Part shown: piece after piece, positions 21,401 through 33,400 of the stretch
Layout: each line of letters begins with the position of its first letter
Position numbering within the stretch: the stretch's first letter is position 1
Assembly (NCBI GenBank): GCA_964020085.1
Contig: OZ026608.1
Coordinates: forward strand, 17,501,479 to 17,565,478
DNA length: 64,000 nucleotides
Reading direction: 5' to 3'
Source of the DNA: Micromussa lordhowensis
Lineage: Eukaryota > Cnidaria > Anthozoa > Scleractinia > Lobophylliidae
Program-made: the position numbers and the translations under genes
The notes under the pieces: generated by a model
Told to the model about the DNA's origin: nothing
Databases searched by the model: none
The model's input: the letters and a program-made list of their open reading frames with translations, nothing else

Positions 21401-24400
21401 GCAAGGACGGGCGTAGCGCCTTGAGGTGAAAATATCTTCAGTAAGGGCTTGTGGTCAGTGTGGAGAGTGAATTTCCGTCCAAAAAGGTACATGTAGAATT
21501 TTGTCATGCCAAATACTATGGCAAGTCCCTCCTTTTCAATTTGGCTGTTATTCTTTTCTGCTGGGCTGAGGGATCTGGAGGCATATAGGCGATGGGTCTT
21601 TCCACGCCGTCTGTGAAACGATGAGAGATTACTGCTCCGATACCATACATACATACATACATACATATTTTTATTTGGTATCTTGTACATAGTACATTGA
21701 CATTGTTCCAAATAAATTTACAAATGCGCTAATTTTCTAACCTTAATTATAATTGAGAGTTAACTACGTGTTTTTTCTAATTTCATAGCATTCATGCACA
21801 TACTTTGCAATTATTTTTTGTAGCTCAGTATTATTACTTGGGGGGTTTAATAGAAGCAAAAAATATATTTTCTGTTGACATTTTCCCGATTGGGATTTTG
21901 AATTCCGTGGATAAGTGCTCAAACAGCGACTTCCGTTTTTCCTGATACCCCGGACAGGAGACTAGGAAGTGTTTTTCATCTTCTGCTTCTTTCTTACACA
22001 AAGGGCATATTCTTTCGTTCGGTTTCTTATATGGTCTCATGTAACGCCCTGTTTCTATTGCCAACCTATGATTACTAAGTCGCAGTTTTGTCATGGTAGT
22101 TCTGTGCCGGATGTTGGTGACCTGGTGGAGGTAATCCTCGCATCTGTAATTATCTATTTTTTTGACTTTACGGTAGGTTCGCATTTTGTTGCTTTGATTG
22201 GGATCTTTCCTTGTGTCGTTATTCATCTCGCTAAACCACCTTTGTAATTCAATATCCTCTAATCTTTGTCTAACAATGCTTACAGCTCCTACATCTGGTG
22301 GATGTGCTTTTTCCCAAAGGATTCCTAAACCTATATGATATAAAAAGTTTTTGATTTTTTGACTCCAAGAGATTTTATCTTTTATCCATTTTATGTCATT
22401 ATAGGCTACTTGAGATAATTTATGACAATTATTCTCTTCGTGTTTAACTAAAGTAAGCCAGAACTTTAAGGTTCTACATTGGGCTGTCATTCGCAGTGGA
22501 AACCTGCCTGTTTCGGCCCTGCAAGCATTATTGTTGCAATATTTATTCACACCTAATAGCCATTTCAGAAATTTGTTTTGAACAAGTTCTTCGGGGTCTG
22601 TATCAAGCTTGCCATTACAGTCAATACCCCAAATTTCACTACCATACATGAGTATGGGCGATATTAGTGCATCAAATAGCTTAAATGTGAGTTTGATGTT
22701 CTCACTGAAGTGATTTCCCATCTCGTTCCGTAGTTTAAATAGGGCTTTAAGACTTGCTTTTTTCAACTCTTGCCTTGCAAGGGTAAAATTTCCATAAGGG
22801 CACAATGTCAGCCCTAGATACCGATAGGACTTTGTGTTTTCTAATTTATTCGTTCCGTACTTAAACGAATAGTTATTTAGAGATTTGCCACTGTTGTTGA
22901 ATATCATAACTTTGGTTTTGTCTAGGTTCACTGTTAGGTCTACCTTTTCGCAGAAAGATTCCAACTTGTTAAGAATTCTTTGTAGACCTTCTGCGGATCT
23001 AGCAAAGATAACCAAATCATCTGCATACAACAAACAGTTCGTAGGTCGTTCTCTTAGCATAACTTCAGTTGTCGAGGCAATGTTTAGCATTTCAGGTAAA
23101 TCACTCAGATAGATATTAAACAGGGTGGGTGAGAGCATGCATCCTTGCTTTACACCGATATGGCATGGAAACGTTTCGGTTATTTTGTTTTCAATTTTGA
23201 CTGCTGACTTGTCATTCGAGTACATGGACATAAGAACTTCTAAGAAGTGTCCATTTATACCTACTGTTCTGAATTTGTCAAATAATTTTTTTCTGGGTAC
23301 AGTGTCGAAGGCTTTGCTAAAGTCGACAAAACAAGAAAATAGTAAATTTCGTTGTCTTTGTGGTTTCGATTTTACATACTTGTCAATTAGCATTTTCAAA
23401 ATGAAGAGACTATCAACTGTACCATGCATTTTCCTAAAGCCACCTTGTTCATCTTTTAGAATTCCTTTTTTAGTCGCATAGTCGTACAATCTGTTGTTAA
23501 GAATGGTTGTGAATAGTTTACTAAGCGATGACAGTAGAGTAATGCCTCGGTAATTTTCAACTTTAGATGGGTCGTCTTTTTTGTGTACTGGTACTATCAG
23601 TCCGAAACTCCAAATCAGAGGATATTTGCCGGTGCTTAGGATTCGATTGAATAAAGTTATCAGATGTCCCTTTATAAAATCCTTCCCTACTTTTAATACT
23701 TCGTTTAATATATACTGACTCGCATCGCACTCTAACACAATGGGCAGGTCAGGATTGAAGTGGACCAACACCTTTGAGGATGTGAGAGACTCCTTGGCAA
23801 GTCGGAAGGCCTGGTCGCACGCTGCAGTCCACTGGAATTCCTTGTCCTTCTGCAACAGTTGGTTGAGAGGATGAACAATGGTGCTTAAGTTTGGAATGAA
23901 CTTGCCATGATAGTTTAGTAGCCCAAGGAATGCTCGTACTTGGGTGGCATTTTCCGGTGTGGGGGCAGACTTGATAGCTTCAACTTTCTCTTCTGTTGGA
24001 GAGATTCCATCAGCAGAGAGTTTGTAACCCATATATGTCACAGTCCTTTGCATAAATTTGCATTTGCTCAATTTAAGCCTCAGACCATACTCCTGAAGCC
24101 GGGTTAATACACGTGCTAAATTGCTAAGGTGCTCAGCATCATCTTTCCCAGTGAGGAGAATGTCATCCTGGATGCACGCAACTTGGTCTAACCCTTGCAA
24201 GATGACGTCCATAGTGCGCTGGAAGACTGCGGGCGATGATGCAATGCCAAATGGTAAATGGGTATAACGGTAGAGGCCACGGTGGGTGTTTATGGTGACA
24301 AACTTCTGACTCTCTTCGTCAAGGGTAAGCTGCTGATATGCATTCTTCAAATCCAGCTTTGTGTATTTTTGTCCACCCCTGAGCTTGTGAAAGACATCCT

Positions 24401-27400
24401 CTGGTAGTGGAATTGGGTAACTTGGAACATTTAAATGGGGGTTAACTGTGATGGCATAGTTTCCACAGGACCTAGTGCTTCCATCAAACTTGGGAACATG
24501 CACCATGGGCGTGGCCCAATCGCTGAATTCAACTTTACGAATTATACCATCTCGCTCAAGGCGATTGTATTCATCTTCAACTGCTTGCTGGAGTGCATAA
24601 GGCACAGTTCTGGCTCTGAAGAATTTTGGTGAAACTCCCTCTTTCAGTTCAAGTTTGGCAGACAGTCCTTTAATAGTTCCGAGTTCATCCTTGAATAAAT
24701 CGGAGTGGTTTTGAATGACAACATGCAGCTTTTGAGTGACAACGGACAAAACTGAAGACTCAGTAACATGTATGCGGAAGATTTCGTTCCAATCCAAACA
24801 AATTTAAGTGAGCCAATTTCTTCCCAGAAGTGAGGGTCCAGCACCAGCAACAACAGTGAGGGGAAGGGTTGCAGACTGAGACTTGTATCTGGCACTGACA
24901 TTGAACTGACCAAGAACATGAATGGGGTCACCAGTGTAAGCATGCAACTTTGTGATACTACGCTCAAGGGGTATGCCCTTGAAATACTTCGCGTGAGTCT
25001 CCTCAGAAATAATTGAAATACCAGCACCTGTGTCAAGTTCCATTAACACAGATTGATTGTTCAGTTCAATTGGAACCTCGATTCCATGTTGACCAGCAGA
25101 AATGGAATAAAGAGACATCGAGAAGGGGTCAGCTGAGTGATCATATTCTGTTGCTTCATCCACTGCATTCACTCTGGCAGATTTGCTCATGCAGGCTTCA
25201 GCAATGTGACCCACTCGTTTACATTTATGGCAAGTAGAATTTCTGTACTTACAGTTGGATCGTGGATGTCCCAGCTTACCACAACTTAAACAAGTGGAAT
25301 TCTGTTGATTGCCTGAAGAAGGCCTGGCCTGATCACTTGGTCCTTTAGGTGGTCGTTTGTTTCCTGCCTTGTTAAAGGGCCTGCCTGGATCGTAAACCTT
25401 GTGCACTTCGTCAGCACTGGGAAGCTGGTGATTGAGTTGAGCAACGTCATTCTCTGCAGCTTCCTGACCCTGCGCTATTTGTAGAGCTCGCTCAAAATTG
25501 ACATCTTCTGTGAGCAACCGTTTTTGGATAGCTCTGCTTCGAAGACCACACACAAACCGATCTCGTAAGGCCTCAGGCAAATGGGTGCCAAAGTTGCATG
25601 TTGAAGCCAAACGCTGAAGGTGAGCGGCAAAGTCGGCAACACTGGTGCTTTCCGCTTGTACGAAGGTGTGAAAACGGTATCTTTCGGAGATCACTAATCT
25701 CTTTGGGGCGAACTGCTTCTTTAAAATGGCTGTTAATTCAGCGTAACTCTTGGAGGAAGGAGAAGCCGGTGAGCACAGGTCTGCTAGAACGTCGTATACT
25801 TTCCCGCCAATGACTGAAATCAAAATGGCTCTACGTCGATGCGAAGTAGAAGAATCGGCTGCGACTTTGTTTGCCACGAAATATTGCTCTAGACGATCCA
25901 AGTAGTGGTCGATATTTGTATTCTTAGGGTCGAACTCTTCAATCTTCCCTAAGCTGGCCATATTTCAGCATCCTCGTCGCCAGAAATGTTATGTTTCTAG
26001 AGTGGAAGAACACACACGTGCACTCAAGATGGAGGGCACTAGAGAACACTTTAATGAGCATGCGCATGCGGCAATACCACTGTATACAATATCTACATAT
26101 CGTACTACATATCAGCATGGTATAGGAACCCTGAAGAAAGTGGTTACTCAATTGGATTTGAGGGCTCGCCAGGGTTGCTGTGTCATGTTCTTGATCAATT
26201 AAAGATTATATTTGGGCAATGCATTTATTAACTAAGGGATATGAATGGGTGCCAGTGTATCGTGTACAACTTTATAAATGTAATGATATTAGGGGGGACA
26301 GAGGGGTCAGATCCTCCCACTTCCAGTACCAGTGCTCTCCTGCTTCCTGTACCCTTATCTGTCCACTCCCGCCCTTGTCAGTCCTTCAATTGTACCTGTA
26401 AATAGGGAGACTCAAAACACAATGCAGTCTTGCATTTAGCTGCACAGTCACTAGGCATTTCCTTTTCATATTTTCCTTTGTTTTCAGCCTTGCTCCTATT
26501 GCTCACGTCTTTTGAAAGCTTAAGAGTGTGTCCATGAGTAAACCCGGCAGTACAAGGCAGGGGGTGGCAGCTTAAATCACCCATTTTGCTCAAACTTTGC
26601 ACAAATGTAAAATGTGAACATTTTTGGTTGCATTTTTAGAAGGCCCTCACATCATTTCTGGAATTTCAATGCAAGTCATGTCTCAATTTGTGGTTTTCAT
26701 TAATTTTAAACAAACTCCATGTCCCTGTATCAACATCGTGTCACAATTGTTGGAATTTGTGGAAAGAAATTACTTGTAAGCATGACCACAAGCTCTTACT
26801 TGTCTAGTCCCTGGGTATCAGACACAACAATTCAATTTCTCCCTGACTGTTTCATTTAATTACTAAGTCACACTTTAAAAAGCAAATTGTGATCTATTGG
26901 TTTGTAAGTAATCATATAAATTTTTTTATAGTGGCAAGGATCCTTCAAATGCATCTGTAGCTATTCTCATCAACAGCAGCAAGCCTGCAATAGTTGAAGT
27001 GCCAAAAAAGGTGAATATACTTTATTAGAGCTAAAGGAAACATACATTTTCATCACAGACTTACAGTTCTGCTTGACACGCCCCTTGACACTTGACAAAG
27101 TTTTTGACAACTTTCTGCCAGCCTCTCTTTCAAAAGAAAGTGAGCTATAGTTCACATTTTTCAGGGAGCAAATCTGATTGACCAAGTGAATTCACTGGAT
27201 AGTTACATGTATCAAAAGATCTTAAAGGGTTGTCACAAATTGATCAAAAAGTGGTCAAAATATGTGTTAGTGTTGGTCTCTGCTTGGACGACATGCTTAA
27301 AGGCTACTATTCAAAGTCCTAATTATTGAAACAAAGTAGAAAGCTTACAAGGAGTGTTGGACTTTTTTGTCTATATAAAGAAAACTGGAGAGGGGCAGGG

Positions 27401-30400
27401 GTAGAAAAAAACCTGTTGTAATGATAAATTGAAAGGGTGCCTGGAAAAATGCCCTACGTGTAAGTGACTTCTGATAAATTGCTATTAGTGAGGCCCTGTT
27501 AGGAGGGGGGGGTGTCTTTGTGTCCCCCGTCTGAGTTTCAAACCTTTTCACATCGCAATTTCAGAAGGTTTGAATGTTGCTGTCGGAATTTCGTACAATG
27601 CCAGTGATATATATCGATATCGGAAAAGTTTAACGGAAATACATTCTTGTAATTCTGTCCCAGAAACATTCTATTTTCGGATGATAATCAACCAAACATT
27701 ATTGCTATACAAATTGCGACATGGAAATACAGAAAGAAACACCCAGAAAATTTTCTTTTTGAGCTTTATGTGTTTGAAGCTTGACCATGTTATTTTGTGT
27801 TTCTCTGATGGTCCTTTTTTCGAGATTTCTAAGCACTTGATGACTAAATCTGTAGTGTGCAGCGATTTTGATATATTAAGCACACGTGCACATGTTCTTT
27901 TTGCAAACCCCCTTTTAAAGGCCGGTTGATGCTATAACTGGGTAAGTGCGTATGTTTTGCTCTCTGCTCCTTGAATTTTGTTGATTGCTAGCATATCTTC
28001 TCACATGAGGTAGAACGGGGCGCGTCCATAGAATAAAAAAAATGAAAAAAAACAAAAACATATCACTGAGTGTAAAGTGGGGTTGACCGGCCTTCAAGAC
28101 TCCTACAGTTCGTGTCATTAGTACATTTGCCATTCTCTTTTCAGTCTCTCAACCTATCTTTGCTTCACCATATAGCTTTCTCGAAGTAAAGATACTCAGT
28201 CTCTGAATAAAATCCAGACAAGGATAAATTTGATATCCGCGATTAGAAGCAACATTGTGACGACAGTAATCAAACAGGCGGGCCCAAGTAAGCAACATCT
28301 GCAACATATATACACACAATATTTACAAACTTGGTCCCTTGAAAGTAGAAGCCTGTCAATACTCAAGTTTAACTTTATTGCAAAATACAATTTCTTTTGT
28401 CCGAATGCACTGCAAGTCGCTGTGTAATTTTTAAAATGCCAATGTTGCTGTCGATTTAACTTTTCTGTTTGTGGCTGTCTTAATTTTGTTACATGATGCA
28501 TTGTTATGTCTGTTACATTGTGCATTGTTATGGTTTGCCCCAGCATGCCTTGGGGGACGTACAAGATAAACGTGGCATCCATCTTGTTTCGTTGTACTTT
28601 CGTGCTGCCACAACATGATGTCAGAAGGGATTTAACACTCTTTTCGGAGCTCAGGAATCAGGATAAATCTGATGATGGCGTCCTCGTCAGGACAGGGAGT
28701 CGCAGTGGTCATGCTCCCGCGGTTTTCGACTACGGGAAACCCACGGAGAAATTGTGAAAAGTTCATTCAGATGTTCAAAGATTGGTGCGAGCTCAATGGA
28801 TGGTATGACAGCGAGCCTCCACCGGAAGAACCAGAAGAAGGAGAGGATCCCGTGCCTGTGGAGCCAAAGTGGCTTGCAAAAGGGAAAGCTTTGGCAGCTT
28901 TCCGTTCCGCCATTGCTGGGAACGAAGAACTCGAAAACCTTGTACATGGCTTTCAACTATCAGATGAAGAAGCAAAGGAACTGAACGTTATACTCAAACA
29001 TTTTCAGGAACACTTCAAGGCTAGCGAAGGAGTTCTAACGGAAAGAACAAAGTTCGCCCAAATGAAACAGGAAGACCAAGAATCTGTCACAGCCTGGGAA
29101 GGACGAGTCAAAGAACAAGGTAGGAGACTTGAGTACTGTAATAAATGCGAAGACCAGTTACTCAGAGATAAATTCATATCAGGGATCAACAACGAGAGAC
29201 TGATGTCAAAACTACTCGATAAGGGCCACAGAGATAAAACAACGAAAGAAATAGTCTCATTTAAGACAGTGTTACAGGTAGCTAAGAACTTTGAGCAATG
29301 TGAGAAGGCTAAAGCAATAATGCAGCAAGCTAAAGGTCCCACAGAGCAAGTAAACTACACCGGCCCAAGGTCGCCCTCAAAGTCGGAGCAAAACTGGGGT
29401 CAGGGTAACTACAGAGGCACAAAGACACCCCCAAAGTCCGAGCAAAACGGGAGTCAAGATCTTTCTAACCGCCAGCGCAAAACTGGCACCTGTCAGTATT
29501 GTGCAGGTCCGCCACACCCTCGCTCCGAATGCCCAGCTTCAAACAAGCGATGCTCTAGGAAGGGCTGTGGGAAAATCGGACACTTTGCCCGTGCATGCCG
29601 AATGGGGGCACCCACTTTACCCAGCTCCACCCAGGCACACCATCTTGATGCCACTTTGAGGGAGGAGTATGAAACTGACCTCTTTGAGGTGGATATCAAA
29701 CCAGAAAAGTATGCCCAAAGTGTCTACAGCACCTCCCAAAATCCTCATGGCATGGTGGTGGGCCGTAAGTTCTTCAGCCACTTGAAACTAGGAGTGACCA
29801 AGAACCTAACCAAATCGATCAGGGTGCAGTTGGATACCGCATCCACTTGCAACACACTCCCAGAAAGACTCGCCCAATCAATGATTCCTCGTGGGCAAAA
29901 GATCACAAACTACCTCACCCATAGCAAAGCAACCCTATTTACCTATGACAACTCTAAACTCACACCTATGGGTAAATTAGAGTTACTAGCTGAAACCACA
30001 GCAGGGTACCACCTCCTAATATTTCATGTTTTGAGAGACGCACATATACAAGGAAAGCCACCCCTCTTGTCTGGCTCAGACTGTGTGAAGCTGGGACTGG
30101 TGAAGATCCGTGCAGACGAAATCCATTCATTTGGAACATTACCTGGCACTGCAACACACCAGAAACCCCACCCCGAGCCCCCAGTACGACTACCAACGCC
30201 TGAAAACTCGCATGCCAGAGACATGCCTATACTTCCAGACCCGATACCTGCACCACGGATGTTCGATGATCCGCGTCCAAACATATCATTGCCACCCTGT
30301 CCGGCCAAGATAACTCTTGAGTGGGTTCTAGAAGCATTTCCTGATGTGCATACAGGGTTGGGACAGTTTGGAAAGCCTGTTTCTTTTGATTTAGACCCGA

Positions 30401-33400
30401 ACGTCACTCCAGTCCACGATGCCATCCACCGGCAGCCAGTAGCAAGACATACCAAAATCAAAGAGCAGTTAGACAAAATGGAAAGCGAAGGAAAGATTTG
30501 CCGACAGTATGAGCCAACCGCCTGGTGCAGTAACATGACGATTAGAGAGACAAAGCACAAATTTAGAATCTGTTTAGACCCATCAAACACCATTAACAAG
30601 GCGATAAGAGTCCCCAAGCATCCTATCCCCCGCTTTGAGGACATCTTGCCACAATTGAACGGTGCAAAGTGTTTTTCAGTTGCAGATGCGATGTTAGGTT
30701 TCACCAACATACTCCTAGATCACGAATCAAGCTTGGCCACGACGTTCCACACACCTTTTGGCAGATACCGGTGGCTTCGACTGCCCTATGGAGTCTCAAG
30801 TGGCCCCGAGGAGTATCAAGCGAGACAACAGGAAGCTCTTGCAGGATTGAAAGGCATCTGCAACATTGCTGATGATGTCCTTATTTATGGATGCGGACAA
30901 ACAAAAGAGGAGGCTGAGAAAGATCATGATGAGAATCTTTACAATTTTCTGCTGCGAATGCAACAAGTGAAACTCAGGCTCAACCCAACCAAGTGGAGGT
31001 TTAAAATGCAAAAGGTGATTTTCATGGGTTTCCAGCTCAGTCCAGAAGGGGTTAGCCCAGCTCCATCCATGGTCGAAGCAATTGTAAACATGCCCAAACC
31101 TGCAGACCCACATGCTGTTCAGCGTTATTTGGGCATGCTCAATTTCCTTGCAAGATTTTGTCCAAAATTGAGTGATGTAGTCAAGCCTTTAAGAGAATTA
31201 ACCCACAAAGATGTCACTTTCCAGTGGACGGACTCACATGACAAATCTTTTGTTGAGTCTAAGGAACTCATTGGTCCTGCCCCTGTTTTGTGTTATTTCA
31301 ATCCGCAATTGCCCGTAACCCTTCAGGTGGATGCATCTGGGGTTGGCGTTGGTGGAGCGCTCTTGCAGAATGATCAACCAGTGGCATTCTACTCGAACAC
31401 TCTAACAGAAACTGAACAAAGATACGCTGTGATTGAAAAGGAATGTCTTGCTATTTGCTTGGCATTTGAGAAATGGGACAGTCTTCTTTATGGAAAGTCA
31501 GATATCACCGTACAAACGGATCATCAGCCACTAGAGAGTATCTTTAAGAAACCTCTCAACAAAGCACCACCACGACTGCAAGCCATGTGCATGAGACTCC
31601 AGCGATGGTCATTTGAAGTGAGGTATAAGAAAGGTGCACAACAAGTCATAGCAGACACCCTGTCCAGAGCTCCTCTACCACAGCTTTCCACAGCAAATCT
31701 TTCCGGAGAACAGATATTTCGAGTAGAATTAGAAGCAATGGCTTTGGATAATTCTGGTATTTCCAAGGCTACTCAGGAAAACTTGCAGGAGCAGACAGCT
31801 ATGGATCCAGCACTGCAAAAGTTATCTCTTCTCATAATGACTGGCTGGCCTACTGTCAAAACAAGTGTGGATCCATTGGTGCGACCATACTACACTTTCA
31901 AAGATGAACACTCTGTCGCAGACGGCATAGTGTATAAAGGCCAGCAAGCAGTTATTCCAAGCTCAATGAGACCAGCTATGCTTGAGAAAATCCACAAAAC
32001 GCATTTTGGAGTAGGCTCATGCATTCGAAGAGCCAAGGTGTCTCTCTTCTGGCCAGGCATGACGTCCGATATCAAGAATAAGTGCACGTCATGTCCACTG
32101 TGTGCTCAGTATGCTAGTCAAGCACCAAAAGAACCCATGCTTAGCCATGATATTCCAGACCGCCCATGGTCCGTGGTTAGCCAAGATATTCTCATGTGGG
32201 AAGGAAAATGGCATCTGGTAACGACTTGCCATTACAGCGATTGGGTCGAAATCGATGTTCTTCCCAACACACTCACTGCCACAGTAGTGCAGCTGACCAA
32301 AGCGTACTTTGCGAGATTTGGGATACCAGAGCGCCTTGTCACGGACAATGGTCCTCAGTTTATCAGCAGTGAGTACAAGCAGTTTGCTTCTGAATATGGC
32401 TTTGAACATGTAACGTCGTCCAATGACATATGCGCTTCTCCAGCCTGAAGTCACACATCCTGTTGCAGTCAAAACTGAAATTGGTGCACGTCGAACCAGA
32501 GCAAAACAATATTATGAAAGAAATCTGGGAGGAAAGGCACATGAAGAAATTCAGCCTGGCCAATGGGTATATGCCAAACCCAACCCAAAGCACAAGCATT
32601 CTCCTTGGCCTCATGGCATTGTACAGAAAGTGTCCTCACCCAGGTCATACACTGTTGTCACTCCTAACGGTGGAGAGATGCGCAGGAATAGAACACAGAG
32701 CAGGCTGGCTGCAGCCCCACCACCTGATGCAAAGACCTACATGTCTCAGCAACCAAGTGTATCCTGTGAAGATGACCAGCCATTAGGACAACCACTGCCC
32801 ACCATAAGTGCACCGATGACTCCTCTTCCGAATCAGCGGCAATCACCACAACAGGACAGCAACAGCCCTCGTCAGGCACGTAGTCCAGCACCAGCGGTCC
32901 AGGACCGACATACAGACTCGCGGCTGTACGGCACTATGCAACAACAAAGGGCATCTGAAAAGCCGTCAGTCAACAGTGATGTAGAGATTGCTAACACACC
33001 AGACAACGAATTGAGGACTCGTTCTGGCAGAGTTGTGAGAGCACCAGTCCGTCTGGATCTGTAAGAGACTTAGTGGACTCTAATGTGTGGAGTTAGAGAG
33101 ACATTGTTTGAACTTGAACATTCTAAAACCATCCTAGGTGAACATTGCCTCAATATGTTTCCTTTTAAATTGTGGCAACATAAGTTGGAACAGTTAAGAC
33201 AAGCCTGTGAACACCCTATTCATGTTTTTTTTTCTTTCACTGTTGTGTTTATATTGTTTGTCTTTTTTTCCACAAAAGGGGGGATGTTGTAAACATGATG
33301 CATTGTTATGTCTGTTACATTGTGCATTGTTATGGTTTGCCCCAGCATGCCTTGGGGGACGTACAAGATAAACGTGACGTCCATCTTGTTTCGTTGTACT

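Larger units (their letters stand above)
19614..26119 (-). mobile_element. Ty3/gypsy LTR retrotransposon (antisense, nested LINE, defective)
   Basis: Two 128-bp LTRs (19619-19746 and 25987-26114), each TG...CA on the element strand, are flanked by a 5-bp target duplication GCATG (19614-19618 and 26115-26119). Gag-protease lies at 24804-25961, RT at 23713-24797, RNase H from 21644 downward and integrase to 19953, in the gypsy order. The LTRs differ at 3 of 128 positions, so insertion was fairly recent. The element is dead: a LINE interrupts RNase H, and the integrase zinc-binding region is deleted with a frame change. It lies in cystinosin intron 2, antisense to the gene. Confidence 0.93.

Noticed and set aside
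21834..24797. A novel protein with two reverse transcriptase domains
   Set aside because: Explained by a LINE inserted into a gypsy element: the gypsy RNase H frame resumes beyond the LINE's (TATG)n tail.
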